DNA of 64,000 bases from Citrus sinensis. Taxonomy: Eukaryota; Streptophyta; Magnoliopsida; Sapindales; Rutaceae. Shown in pieces: positions 1 through 12,490 of the stretch (the stretch's first letter is position 1; every line of letters starts with the position of its first letter). Below the pieces are notes generated by a model that was not told the DNA's origin, made no database searches, and saw only the letters and a program-made list of their open reading frames with translations. The stretch lies in NCBI RefSeq assembly GCF_022201045.2, contig NC_068560.1, positions 14,711,501 through 14,775,500 on the forward strand, written 5' to 3'. Made by a program: the position numbers and the translations under genes.

Positions 1-133
1 GTCAAATCTAATACACGGTGTCAGACGGAGGGTGCGTGCGTGCCGATTTTGTTAAAACAAGAAAGACCCACAATTATAGTCTTTTCATTTTCACACAATA
101 AAGCTTTTTATCTCTGAGTCAACCTACAGTGCA

Positions 134-154
134 GCGCTGTATCTCATACAGCGC
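134..154. repeat. perfect short hairpin (9-bp stem, 3-nt loop)
   Basis: GCGCTGTAT, loop CTC, ATACAGCGC form a perfect inverted repeat. A close relative with one G-T wobble lies at 4543-4561, and the ~160-bp tandem array lies between the two. Both copies sit next to a 'tttatctct' string. They may mark related transposon ends, but no matching terminus or target duplication could be defined. Confidence 0.6.
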
Positions 155-364
155 ATGCACGCAACCAGTACAACCGGTTTTTAACCGGTTAACATAATAA
201 ATATTACATTTTAATTTGTTTTTAATGCGAAAAAAATATGAAAAAAATAGGAAAAAAAAGATAAAATTGTAATTAAATGAAGCAAAAGAATATAATAATT
301 TTAAATTTATAAATAGTATAAGAAACTATACAAGTATTATAAACAAGTCACAAAATAACTATAT

Positions 365-1985
365 TCCCACTTATTTTGTCACATTTCAATATTTATAGTG
401 CATGTTTCGAGTTTACTTTTCAAATTCCTATTTTTTTGTTACGATTTATCTAAATTTTGGTAAGTTATTTCAACTTATTTTTCCACCAGTTTTTGGTTCT
501 ATATTTTCACTTTTTTCATTAAATTCCAACTTTTTACGTGGATATTTTAAGTTTACTTTCAACATTCCTACATTCCATTAGCCTTTATCTAATTTCTGGT
601 AAGTTATTCCAACTCATTTTCCCACCACTTTTAAGTCCTAAATTCCAACTATTTTTATAGAGTTTCAACATTTTCGGTAGATATTTCTAGTTTACTTTTA
701 GAGCCCTACTTCGCATTGGAATTTATCAAATTCTTAGTCCATTATTCCAATTTTTGGGTTGAGTTCATCAACTCTTGTTGCCACTACTTTTTGATTCTAT
801 ATTCCTATTCCTTTTATTGAATTCTAATATTTTGGGTGAGAGTTTCAAGTTCACTTTTTAGATCCCCATTTCCTGTTAAAATTTATCAATTTCTTTGTTA
901 GGTTATTCCGACTTTTAGGTTAAAGTTATCAACTGTTATTACCACCAGTTTTTCCTTTTATGTTTCTACTCTTTTTATGGAATTTCAATATTTTGGATGG
1001 ATATTTTAAGTTCATTTTTAGATCCCTACTTCTCTTTAAAATATATCGATTTCTTGCTAAGTTATTCCAAGTTTTGGGTTAGGCTCTTCAATTCATATTC
1101 CCACTACTTTTTGGTTATTTATTCCTGCTCTTTTTATTAAATTTCAATATTTTGGGTGGATGTTTCAAGTTCACTTCTTATATCCCTACTTCCTGTTGAA
1201 ATTTATCAAATTCCTGGTAAATTGTTCGTACTTTTCGGTTAAATTCATCAACTCTTTTTCCTACTAGTTTTTTGTTTTATATTTCTACTTTTTTTATTGA
1301 ATTTTAAAATTTCAGGTGTATGTTTCAATTTCACTTTTTGGATCCCTACTTATAGTTGGAATTTATCAAATTGTGGGTGAGTCGTTTCCAATTTTGCGTT
1401 ATGTTCTTCAACTCTTGTTCCCACTACTTTTTGGTTCTATATTTCTACTTTTTTTAATGAATTCCAATATTTTGAATAGAAGTTTCAAGTTTATTTTTTA
1501 GATTCCAACTTGTCATTAGAATTTATCAAATTCTTAATAAGTTATTCCAACTTTTGTATTAAGTTCTTCAACTTTTATTTCCAGTACCTTTTAGTTATAT
1601 ATTCCAGGTTTTTTTTAATGAATTCCAACATTTTGGGTGAAAGTTTCAAATTCAATTCTTAGTCCCTATTTCCCATTGGAATTTATCAAACTATCGTTGC
1701 GTAATTCCAACTTTCAGGTTAACTCTCCCACTTTTTTCCCACTATTTTTTGGTTCTATATACCAAGACTTTTTATTGAATTCCAACATGTAGGTGTGTGT
1801 TTCAAGTTTATTTTTCATGTCTCTAGTTCCCATTGAAATTTACTAAATCATCAGTAAGTCGTTCCAATTTATGGGTTCAGCTCTTTAATAGTTACTTCTA
1901 CCATTTTTTTGGTTTTATATTCCAAATGTTTTTACTGTATGCCAACATTTTAGGTGGTTGTTACGAGTCACATTTTATTATAGTA
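365..1985. repeat. ~160-bp degenerate tandem array, about 10 units
   Basis: A block containing 'ccactactttttggttctat', then 'aattccaatattttgggtgg', 'gtttcaagttcactttttag', 'ggaatttatcaaattcttgg' and 'agttattccaacttttgggt' recurs in the same order. The 'tttttggttctat' landmark falls near 488, 622, 783, 947, 1107, 1270, 1428, 1585, 1745 and 1905, a period of about 160 bp. Units differ by many substitutions and small indels, so the array is old. No coding potential is supported; a 61-codon frame at 1316-1501 is simply repeat read through. Microsatellite-like runs are absent, so it is a minisatellite or satellite type of array, perhaps inside an unrecognised element. Confidence 0.8.
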
Positions 1986-4542
1986 AAACATTAAAATATT
2001 GAGGTAAATTGCGTTTGACCCCGCTTTTTTTTAATAAATATCAACTTACAATATAATTTTGAAAAATCATTGTTGCAACCCTCAATTTTTTTCAACACTA
2101 TGAATTTGTATAAGTCCACTCCCCTCCCCCCCGGCCCCCAACGGTCTTTGTTACTTCATGGTATTTCTTGAATTTAATCGTATGTATACTTTAAACTTTT
2201 GATCTTTTACATATTAATGCTCATTTTATTATTTTACATAATTGTGCTTAGATTTTTTTAAAAACAATTGTGCAACATATAATTTTCATCATTATATTTA
2301 GTTTTAAAAATTATTTCTTTAATCTCTCATCAATCTTTAGCTTAAGATTGACAAAGTAACATTGACTTAAATCCAGTTCTATTAAGTCGCCATTAATTTA
2401 TCTTTACCAAGTACATTAAACACAATAAAAGTAACTCAAATTAAACAATAATTTTATAAACACATTAGAAAATCATTGCAATCAAGGAAAAAGAAAATAT
2501 ATTAAATATTAAAATTAATTTTCTCTAATAGAAAATTTCAATGCTATAATTTTTAAGAGAAATTATTTCTACACCATCTTTCTTTTGGAGAACAAATTAA
2601 AAAAAAAGTTCATTTACAACCAATGCCAATTCTTGTTCACTACTCAACTATGCACCATTAGAGAAAAAAAGATAAAATAATCCCAAGGGATTATAGAAAA
2701 CTAATTTTATTATTTCTATTTCCCCTTTGATCTGGAGACAGCCAGCTGAAGCTTGGGCTGCTCACCAGCCTTACTTGGATTCAACCACTTGAGAGGATGC
2801 CAATAGCAGTTTCTGCGTCAAATGCTTTGCAATATTTTCCCTTGCCAATCATTCTATATTGGAAGCATAAAACATTAAAAAAAAAGACTTATAAAAAAAT
2901 GAAATGACAATTCAAAATGTTATATAATTTAAGTTAATTACAAAACTTTAACAAGACAAGAAAAAAATTAAGAACATTAATCGTGAAAAAAATTAATAAT
3001 GATTAAAAAATATATATCTTAATGTATGAAGCGACAAACGAAACCTTAGGCCTAAAGGATATATTTTTTGATGAAATTTTAAAAAATAAATTTTATATTT
3101 TCTTTTTAGGTTTCTGAACAATAAATAAAGTTATTTTAAAAAAAAAGTATCAAGAATAATAATATAAAATATGAAAATTTAAATAATATACAAAAATTAT
3201 TAGAATTAAAAATTGTGAAAATGGGTAAATATGTTTTCATTTAGGCAGTAGTTTTCCTGCCTAGATGAAGCAAAATTCTTTTAGTGTTATATCAAAATAA
3301 AAAAAATTAATTGAATACTATTTAGAGTAATATATTATATAATATTTTTAAATTTACAATTTATATGTACATTATAAACTATAATTTAATGGTATTTGAT
3401 AATCTGTATACATGCACTTTATGGTAAAGTCCAACGATCCACCGAATATTAACTCAAAAACCTACTCCCATAAATATACAAAGAGATACATACTTTATTT
3501 TAAATAACAATGTAATATTATAGTTACATTATTAATTATTTAGCTTTTATAGTATAATGTCGACAATAATTTACAATGATAATTAGCAACATTTCTCAAT
3601 AAATTATTAAAAAGTTTATTACGATAAAATGTTGTTATATTTAGAACATACGCTCATTTTGATTAAAAGAAAAGTGATATTGATAAAATTATCATATATG
3701 TGTTCAATTTACCAATAATAATAGTAAGGCTAACAAAGATACTTATTAACAACATTAGTAATGGATATTAAGAGTTATAGTATCATTAATCATAATACTA
3801 GTAATAAAACAATATCATTAAATATTAACATTACATGTAATCATGTATAAGCTCCTATAACAATTCATAGAATTTTTTGTGACTTCAAATTAGTGAGTAA
3901 ATGAGACCATAAAAAGTAATTTAATGAATTTCTTAGAAATTTGTGTGAAATATTTTTAATAAGATTTTTCATCTTATAGTTACCCATGTCCAGAACTAAA
4001 TTGTACTATTTATATTAGTCACTAGTACAAATAATATTGAAAACAAAAATATTTTGAGTAATGACAATACTTGGCACTATCAATAATATAGAGTTGACCA
4101 AATAGGCAAAAATTTGCAAAAGAAAAAAAATTAAAGAGGTCTCACTAATTTTTATATTGCAAAACATTTGTAGATTTATAATGTCATAATAAACAATGAT
4201 ATAAGTTGTTTATGATCAATTTCATTATTAAAAATGATTGCATTGATTTATAATTAATATAGTTTACACTAATATAAATATTATTCACGTTATTTACAAC
4301 ATTACATGTTTTAAAATATATTATTATGTTAGGGGGTCTTTGATAGTCGTCTAAATTAAGTGAAGTCTTTAATATTTAGTTAAAAGATGAGGGAGCAAAG
4401 TGATAATTACCAGGATATTTGCCGATTCCAGTGTTCCACCATCTGTTTCGGTGACCTATTTTATGCCTAAAATTACGAAGCCGTTGGATTGCTTATAAAG
4501 TAATCTAACGGCCAATAAATTTAGAATAAAAAATTAAACTTC
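1986..4542. other. AT-rich intergenic DNA, no gene recognised
   Basis: The stretch is AT-rich with many homopolymer runs and a C-rich patch near 2120-2140. The only coding-looking piece is on minus at 2716-2817: about 33 codons after an AG acceptor-like site, ending in a TAG, rich in Lys, Leu and Trp, which I cannot assign to a family. A 33-bp imperfect inverted repeat beginning GCCGTTGGATT occupies 4480-4512. Nothing else is supportable. Confidence 0.5.
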
Positions 4543-4561
4543 CGCTGTATCTTATGCAGCG
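4543..4561. repeat. short hairpin related to the one at 134-154
   Basis: CGCTGTAT, loop CTT, ATGCAGCG (one G-T wobble pair). It is nearly the same sequence as the hairpin at 134-154 and in the same orientation, so the two could belong to related elements. Confidence 0.5.
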
Positions 4562-6975
4562 CTTTATTACAGGCGGACCCTTTATCTCTAGAGACTCGGG
4601 ACACAACATGGCAATGGAATAGTCCCGATCTCAATTCTATTTGTGGGGTCTTGGGGCTTTTATAAGGGTGCACAACCCTCCGGGGTTTGAGTCAAAGACA
4701 GCTACAGAGCTTGTCTTTCTCCCCCGGCACACGAGTGCTTTAACGAACTGTCATTTCTCATTTGATTTGCCAACCACTTTAGACATTGATTTGACACTCT
4801 CTAGATTTTCCTACTTTTTGCCAGGAGGCCCGAAGGGGTACAATTGAGCTTATCAATGCAACAATTAATAGAAATGTTAGTTTTGTCCGGAATAATCCAA
4901 TGAACTTGATTTTTACGGTGAAAGTAAAAGGTCCCAATAATATAGACTATTTTTTCTGATCAAACTAGCCTCATCGACAACTAAGCTTTTCGATATTTGA
5001 TCACTTATCATAATCTTAAAATCATAGAGCATAGATGATATATTAGAAAACTTTAATTAGAGTTGAAGATGTAGATTAATTAGACAACATCAACGTGAGG
5101 ATGTCATTGAATGAATTCAGCTATCAAGGCTTTCGTTAAGAACTTAAGAATTAAGATGGCTTTAGAAAGATCTAAAAATATGATGAAAGCTAGGTGGCAA
5201 GAGCCTTTCTTCGCAGACCCACAAATAATAAATGGATGCTCTCTTTTGATTAGAGAAGTTAAAGAAAAGACAGAGAAGAAATGCAAATAGAGCCATACAT
5301 TCTACTGTGATGGTATAATGAAAGGTGGGGGAGGAGCGGATGTCTCTGATTATGGGTAGAGATGGAGGGGTTAAGGCCACATGTTCCCCATAAATGCTTG
5401 AGACAAAGCTCAAAGGCCTGTTTGTAAAGACTTTCCATATCCCTTTGTACAGTTTTATGTCGCCTTGGGTTGCTCTCATTGTCCCCTTTTCTTTTGTCCA
5501 CGGTTCATGAATCTCACCCTAACTTCCTGTATTCGTGGCCGCTTGTTGACCTTTGCCTCCGTGTTTGGCCATTAGGGTGGTAATTTGGCTCACTAATAAG
5601 ACACGAAAGTTTCAATTTCAAATTCTTATAAAATAAAATGAACAATAATTATATTATTGCAAAATTACTTTTTAATCGAGTGATGTATACTCGTTTATTT
5701 AATTTTTTTTTAAAAGTTTAGACCTTGTATATTCTCTTATTTTCATAATAAATATTAATTTTTTAGTTCACTTATTTTTAAGTACATTTGGCCAATTTTG
5801 GGCCCATATTCTCTATATACAAGATGCAACGCTAGAAGTCAAGAACCCATCCAGTTGTTGGCTTTTGCCTGCATATTACCTCGTCGTATAAGGGCCTTGT
5901 ATATAACTACATAGAAAGTTCTCATTTATTATTTCTATCTTGGGTGGCAGACCAAAGATTGATAAGGAAGTTATGTAAATGTCTATTAATTCTGAGCTTA
6001 TTGCTTTTCAGAGCCACGCAACAGCCTGGGAGCAACGTGTTGAGTTCCATGGGTGTCCTTCAATATTTTCTTTAAAATTGCCTCATCTATTATGTCATCT
6101 TTTGGTTTCCCTACCTTACGTTATGTGGGATCTAATGTTTAAAAACCATTTGGTTACGAGCATGAGACAGCTATTAATTTATTTTATCTTTCTTTTTTTT
6201 TTTGTTAAAATCATCAAGATGGTGGGGGAATTATGTTAGATTCCTACTTGTAATATAGATCAGAAAATGAGATACAAAATGAGGGAGAAAGACCAAAACC
6301 TCTAATATAAAGGAAAAAAACATAACAAGGCATAAAAGAAAACAATCACCTAATATGAAGAGTTTTAGAAGCATCCAAATGAAGAATATCAATCAAACCA
6401 ACTCGAAGGTCTGGATAACCTAGGAACCGCTGACGAACCTGATGAGAACACGCCCACTTGGCTATAAAACCAATACCAAATGTAGTCTCTCGTAAAACAT
6501 ACCTGATAAGTACTGAGGGGCCAGAAAAAAAAAAAAAAGTACGAACACGACTAAGGAGATAAGCAAAATCCCACCACACAAAGCCATAAGAATTGATCCA
6601 TTATATTTTTCACTTGATATATTTTACAAATAAATTTCAAGAAAATGATAATGTTTGAAAGTGGAAGTGAAACATCAGTTCCTTAGCACATCCATGCAAC
6701 TTTAGCTAAATAAATTTGGTGGATGAAAATCTGTCTATTCTCCTTACCAAAAAAGTCATTCATCATGTGCGAAGGTGTAATGGTATCATCATATAGCAAT
6801 GGTTGTACTTAGCTTTTTGTTAACTTAGCAAATTAAGAAGAATTTTTGCAAATTGAACAAAGAAGACAAGCTATTAAATAATCTAATTGGCATACAAATT
6901 AATTCTGGGGTCCGGCATACAACTAATAATAAGCCAAGTACAACTTCTACAAATCAAATTGTGATTCCTAGTCAT
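4562..6975. other. intergenic region downstream of the GH3 gene
   Basis: Several short overlapping open frames exist on both strands (5104-5501 and 6346-6579 on minus, 5979-6239 on plus). They overlap each other, show no recognisable domain and have no splice-supported extension. Some may be decayed retroelement pieces. No gene is called. The GH3 3' UTR should lie just below 6976 on the minus strand. Confidence 0.4.
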
Positions 6976-9160
6976 TTATTTGTTTACTGTTATTCCAAAT
7001 GGCTCCCATGATGGAACTCTTTTGCTGAAAAACCTTCCCACCACCTTTGAATCCAATAGGTTTATTGCTTCCTCAGATTTGATGCACCTAGGGGTCTTGT
7101 ATTGGTTAACAGAAGAGCCCTGAGATACAGAAAAATCCATAAGTGCATCAAAGGTTCCATCTTTCACCACCCTTATCTCCAATGGACCTATTGAATTGTC
7201 CTTTTTCCGGCACCTCCTATACACAGAATCAAGTGATTCTTCAACTCTAGAGCAGCATTGCTCCATTATATCAGTATCAAGCTCTGACAAATTATTACTT
7301 CCTTTTGACTTAAGCTCCCAAAATACTACATAGTGACCTGGAATGGAGCAAGTGTCAGCATAGGCAGTGTACTCAGTTAGCAGGAACCCAAGAGGCTCAA
7401 TAAGTAGCTTTGCTTCTGTCACTGCTTTTAGTAAATCTTCTTCATTGGTTTTATCTGTGTCAATGCTCAGGATCACGTTTTTCCGATGCACAAACCAGAA
7501 TTGAGGAGCATTGTTGTGAAATCCTGTAACCATAAGAATGTCTCCAACTCTGTACCTATATAGGCCTGCAAAGAAAATTAAACGGAAAAAAAGATCACTC
7601 ACCCAATGACATACAGTATGAAAAGTTTTATGCTAATGAATTGGTAAAGCTACCTGTAAAAGTTGTGACAACAAGCTCATAACAATGACCCAGTTTCACA
7701 TTCGTTAGATCAACAATTTCGGTTTCATCATGTTGGCAATCCTGATCTGAAATGCCATTGCACTGGAACTCTTGAGTCAACTCTCCATTGCTTTTCTCCA
7801 CCGGTAAGAACTCGAAATAGGCCATGTTAGGGAGGAGGGTATAAGAGACGTCAGAAGGCTTGCAAAGTGGTTTAAAATTTATACCAAAGTAGCATTCAGA
7901 AGATGCATACATTGTTGAAACTAACGGAAGCCCACCACTGTAAAACTCAAGTATTGGAATATACTGGGCCATAGAACCTGTTACAATTACTTCAATGTAC
8001 TTAGTTCTAGGCCAAATTTTCTTAATTATCCCCTCCCATGATTCCCCACCACATTCATTCTCAATCAAATTAGCCAAATCTTGATTAGCCCTTCCAAGTA
8101 TTAGGGATACAGCATTTCTGCAGCTGGGATCCGTGATCCAGTCACTTACATGACCAATTCTTATATTGCTGCATAACTCTTTCCAGTAATCTTCCAAGAA
8201 CTTTATAGCGCGTAAAAAGGCAGATGCAAAAACAGCACCAACCCTTAGAACCTCGTCGCGTTGTACTAAACCACAGAGTAATTGGCAGTACATACTCTGC
8301 TTGCTGTCAGGACACAAGATGGTCTCATCAGGACTTGTGTAAACATTGTACCGATTGAATGGCCTGTTCCTGAAGCTGTTGCTCTTGTAGTAGCTTGTTA
8401 GCACTGGCCTCGCCATCAAACCAGATGGTGTTCTAATTTCTGGTTTCACAAACAATAAGTACATTGCTTTCCCTTTGTCCAAGTCATCCACATATCTGCA
8501 AGTAGAAATAACAGAAACAAAAATTGTTCAGTGACATTTGTATGAATCGCCCCTTGTCCCCCTCTTTTGGGTTACTGTTGCATTCATTTTTCAAAACGTT
8601 GCTACTCACTTGTTCATAACGGGAATAAGCATGTTATAAAAAAATGTCTTCCTCTCCAAGTCTTCATCAGTTGATGGCATCATTTTCGGCTGACCACCTG
8701 AAGTTCCAGAGCTGCAACAAATAATAATAATAAGTCAATTACTTTAACAAAGAACATGAATTAATATGACAAGATAGTGTGTGTGTGTGTGTATTTTGCA
8801 CCTTGTAAGGAACTCAGTAATTGGTTGAGCTGAAATGATATCTGAAGGCTCGCCGTTGGCAATTCTCTCAATGTAAGGCTTGATATCTTCATAATTCACA
8901 ACAGGAACATTTTTCTTGAAAACTTGTAACGCGTCTACATCAAAATGGCCAATATTGAGATTGAAATAGCCTTTAAGATATTCAGTTTTCGCATTTCGGG
9001 TTAAAATTTCCTTGAGAACCTGCAGTTGTATTTGATATGCATTTGTGGTGAGGTCCTCCAAAAGCTTCATTCCAGCTTCGTTATCATTTGGATCATAGTG
9101 TGGTGGTGGTAGCAACATCCTTGCCAATGTTACCGGCTGTTTGTTCATCAAGCAGTACAA
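6976..9160 (-). CDS. GH3: GH3 family acyl-acid amido synthetase (auxin-conjugating group)
   Basis: Four exons on minus: 9160-8802 (or from 9118), 8711-8610, 8495-7654, 7565-6976. All introns are GT-AG and phases join cleanly, giving 616 residues from the ATG at 9160 or 602 from the ATG at 9118. The second start (MLLPPPHYDPNDNEAG) matches the usual GH3 N-terminus and the ~600-residue family length, so it is my preferred start. Known GH3 signatures are visible: SSGTSGG (ATP/AMP-binding motif, created across the exon 1/2 junction), YASSECYFG, and YRYRVGDIL (exon 3/4 junction). GH3 enzymes adenylate a hormone acid and join it to an amino acid in the cytosol. The strong match in the N-terminal and central parts points to the IAA-amido synthetase clade, near GH3.17/GH3.1; the exact substrate is inferred. 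No frameshift or stop is seen. Intron 1 holds a (GT)n run near 8777-8791. No clear TGTCTC auxin element was found upstream. Confidence 0.93.
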
Positions 9161-11294
9161 TTCATATTATTTTCAAAAGGCTTCTTGTGTTTGAGGGGTA
9201 GCTGCTGCTGAAAGATTATAATTGGGGGAGGGGGCGAATGATTAAATAACTGATTTTCAGGAAGGAAATGCAAGGGAAGAAGGTCCTACACACATGGCCT
9301 TGTCTGGTCAGTTCAAGCTGTGATATAATTAGATAAAACTATTACTGGTCAATACCAACAGATACAACCAACAGTCCCTTCTTATAAAATTAAAAATTAA
9401 TTAATTAGACTTTCAAAGCTAATGACAAGATTTGTTTGTTTAAGATTTTCTTTTGGTTAGTGATTAAGTATTCAATCATTAATAATGATGATGATCAATT
9501 TAAACCCATAACGAGATAATCGGACAATATTGCAATCATGGCATGAAGCTTGCTCTGTTAAGAGAGTGCGGCAGCAAAAGCTAAATTTGAAGACATGGGG
9601 CTTGTTAAGATATCAGATTAAGATCATGTTTGCGGTTCTTGTGCAGCATTATTGTTTGAACAATAATGCTGGTTTGACAAAAGAAATTTTACAAAAGTTT
9701 GACAAAAAATCCCAAAACACAGTGTTTTTATTTCAGTTGAAAAGTTTAAAAAAAAAAAAAAGTTGAAAGCATGCAAACCCCAATTTCTCAAATTTGCGTC
9801 AAGTGATACTATTTACTCACAATTGGACGGTTTCTATAAATTGATGAATTTCTTATTTTGCTAAATTTTTGCATGGGTTTTAATTTTGAATTGGGGTTTT
9901 CGTGGCTGTTTATTGCTACTTCTGCTGTTATTTAGAGCTTTAATCATTGCTGTTTATTTCTGATTTCACAACAGTTTATAGAGCTATTTGTTATTTGATG
10001 CTGATTAAAGTTATGAGTAATATTATATTTACTTAATCAGGATACTTTATTTATATACCAACTGATGTATTATCAATAGAAATTCACCATTTAAATATGA
10101 AATGATAATTTTTAATAACTAATTATCACTTACGACAATCAAATAATGTCACATCAGTTGATATATAAATTAAGTAGAGATAACATTATTGTAAAGTTAT
10201 ATTTCTTTTTTTTAATTAAAACAAAGTACAGTGTTTTGGGTTTTTTTTAAAAAAAATTGTAAATTTTTTTTGGTCAAAATAGTATTATTATATTACCTTA
10301 ATATGTATTTTTGGTCAAAATAGTATTATTATATTACCTTAATATGTATTGTAGTATAGACTTATTGTAATATTTACTATAAGTGCGTTGAACTTCACCC
10401 ACTTGCTAATTGAAGGATTTTTATAGAATTGGAGGACTTTGATCAATGAAAATTTACATTGGTTGCGTTGAACTACACCCACTTGCTAATTGAAGGATTT
10501 GAGGACAAACAGACGACTAGTACTAGCTGTATCAAGTAAAATGATCAAGCTAGCAAGTGTCAAGTTGCGTTTTGTAATTCACAAGACCATGCCCCATTTG
10601 CTCTCAATCTCTCGTCTATCTAGGCCTCCCCCATTCCCCATAAGATCTCCAATTCACTTTTTTCAATCTCTTTCATTAACCATCAATTTCCAATGTAAAT
10701 TTGAATTTTACATGGAGAAGTTTATAACATGAAGAAATTCTAGTTCCGTACTGATATGCCACGAACCGTATTTCAATTGAATCAACTTTATATCAACAAA
10801 ATAAAATAAAATAAAGGTCATATGTATATACTCAAAGGGATCATCTATTCATTAATGTCGACAGGATATGTTGCCGAGCATTTGCTTAGGATTGAAAAGA
10901 GCTCCCGTGGGCTGAAACTCACGTAGTCAAGCATTTTGAGGGTGTGAGTTACCATTGGACAACCAACCACACTAACGTAACATAAAATGTTAAACTATCA
11001 CATAATGATTGATAGATTTGGAAAACAAACAAACAAACTTTAATAAACAAAATGTGTAAACTTAAAGAGTTTGTAATTGCGGTGGTTGATGAAATAAATT
11101 ATTTTTATTGTGTAGATAAAATAAGTTGTGATTAAAAAAATAATTTTATATTTAATAAGTTATATTACTATTGTTGTTGTGAGTTTAAAAAATAGAATAT
11201 ATGCATTTAGTAAATTTTATTATAAAAATGTTGTTCTATTATAAAATTACTAAAATAGATATAAATTTAAATTATTATTTTTTATTTAATAAAC
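9161..11294. other. GH3 upstream region and AT-rich intergenic DNA
   Basis: This contains the presumed GH3 promoter (9161 upward, read on minus) without an obvious TATA box or canonical auxin response element. A 43-bp tandem duplication (the unit includes 'ggtcaaaatagtattattat') lies at about 10268-10350. A ~35-bp direct repeat (the unit includes 'cccacttgctaattgaagga') lies at about 10385-10420 and 10464-10500. The short frames at 9530-9766 and 10490-10732 show no family resemblance. Confidence 0.45.
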
Positions 11295-11705
11295 ATGGGT
11301 AATGCAGGCATTTCTGCATATGGTACTATTTTTCGAGGTTTTAATGGAGCTTTCCATGGTTGTTTCACTATGCTGCTTGGTTATCGTACTTCCATTTTTG
11401 CTGAAATTTTCGCAATCAAAGCTATTGAGATTGCTTCATCTATGATTTGGTGTTTCATTTGGCTTGAAAATGATTCCACAGCGGCACTAGCTTGCCTTCA
11501 CAGTCCTCGTTACTGTCATCCCTAGCAGCTTCGAATACAATGATTGAATTGTAAGAGTATGATCAATAAAATGCAATTTCATTACAGTCATATCTATCAT
11601 AAGTGTAATACTGTAGCAGATGAGATTAAATAATATGGAAATTTCTTATTCCTCTTATACTTGGTGGGATGAGCAGCTTGTTCCTTCACGTGAAAGTCTG
11701 CATCA
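11295..11705 (+). pseudogene. LINE-type RNase H domain remnant
   Basis: The frame 11295-11525 encodes the beginning of a plant non-LTR retrotransposon RNase H domain: a G-N-A-G start, RGFNGAFHGCF, then an FAEIFAIKAIEIA helix and WLENDSTAALA carrying the acidic D of the active site. After the stop near 11523 the reading continues in other frames with SHIYHKCNTVADEI (the usual SHI-REGN-ADALA segment) and then YTWWDE. Upstream endonuclease and RT parts are missing, so this is a 5'-truncated, frameshifted copy, as is common for LINEs. It is not a functional gene. Confidence 0.7.
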
Positions 11706-11714
11706 AGACTCTTA

Positions 11715-12487
11715 GGCCATCTCCAATGCTTAACACTATTTTGGTGTAACACCAATACTAAAAATGTACCTTTCTCACACCAAATTTCTATTTCATCTCC
11801 AACCTATTTACATCAAATTTTACACTAAAAAGAATATTCTTCTTTTTATTCTTTTAATTCTCAAGAATTAATTCAGTTAACACAATAAATATTACTATTA
11901 ATATAGATAATTAAGTAATAAGTAATTTTATATCGATTAATAAAAAAAATATAAAAAATTATTAAATTTGCATTTAATTAACTAAATTAGTACATTATGA
12001 AAATTAGTACTAAATTGGAGGATCTAACAAAGATCTTCCAGATTACTAAATAATTGTTCTAATTTATGCTAGTAGTAATAGCTTTTTTAATTTGTGTTAA
12101 TTTAATTTTGTATTTTTAATTTTGTAATATGTAATCTAGTAATTAATGTTATTGGCATTTTATTTTTATTATTAATTTTTGTGTTGAATATTTTTTATTT
12201 AAAATATTAGTATAATATTCAAAAATTAAAAAATGAAATTAAAAAATAACAAAAATAATAATAATAACTTAAAATATTATATAAAATAGGACATATATGT
12301 AAATAAGAAAAAGTAATAAGAATATTTGAGATTTTTTTTCCCTAACACCAAATGAATAGTGTTGCACCATATTTGGTGCAATACTATTCATAACACCATT
12401 TTGGTGTTACATTGGAGAAGAATTTTACATCAAAAATGGTGTAAAAGGTGATTTGGTGTTAGGTTTAGTGCTATATTGGAGATACCC
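11715..12487. mobile_element. PIF/Harbinger-like MITE with TTA target duplication
   Basis: The left end GGCCATCTCCAATGC and the right end, read on minus as GGGTATCTCCAATATAGC, are related inverted termini. The inverted similarity continues through the 'taacaccaa' and 'ttggtgtta' blocks. The element is flanked on both sides by TTA (11712-11714 and 12488-12490), as expected for PIF/Harbinger insertions. The 773-bp interior is AT-rich and non-coding. It abuts the LINE remnant. Confidence 0.75.
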
Positions 12488-12490
12488 TTA

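Noticed and set aside
1316..1501. 61-codon plus frame, hydrophobic, membrane-like
   Set aside because: It lies inside the ~160-bp tandem array; T-rich DNA gives Phe/Leu/Ile-rich translations by composition.
365..1985. CRISPR-like array
   Set aside because: Units are contiguous with a 160-bp period and no unique spacers, in plant nuclear DNA.
134..4561. Helitron bounded by the two hairpins
   Set aside because: No 5' TC or 3' CTRR end at the proper distance from either hairpin was found, and the hairpins are in the same orientation.
5104..5501. Three overlapping minus frames of 60-105 codons
   Set aside because: They overlap each other in different frames with no domain, no splice-supported extension and low-complexity Ser/Phe/Leu content.
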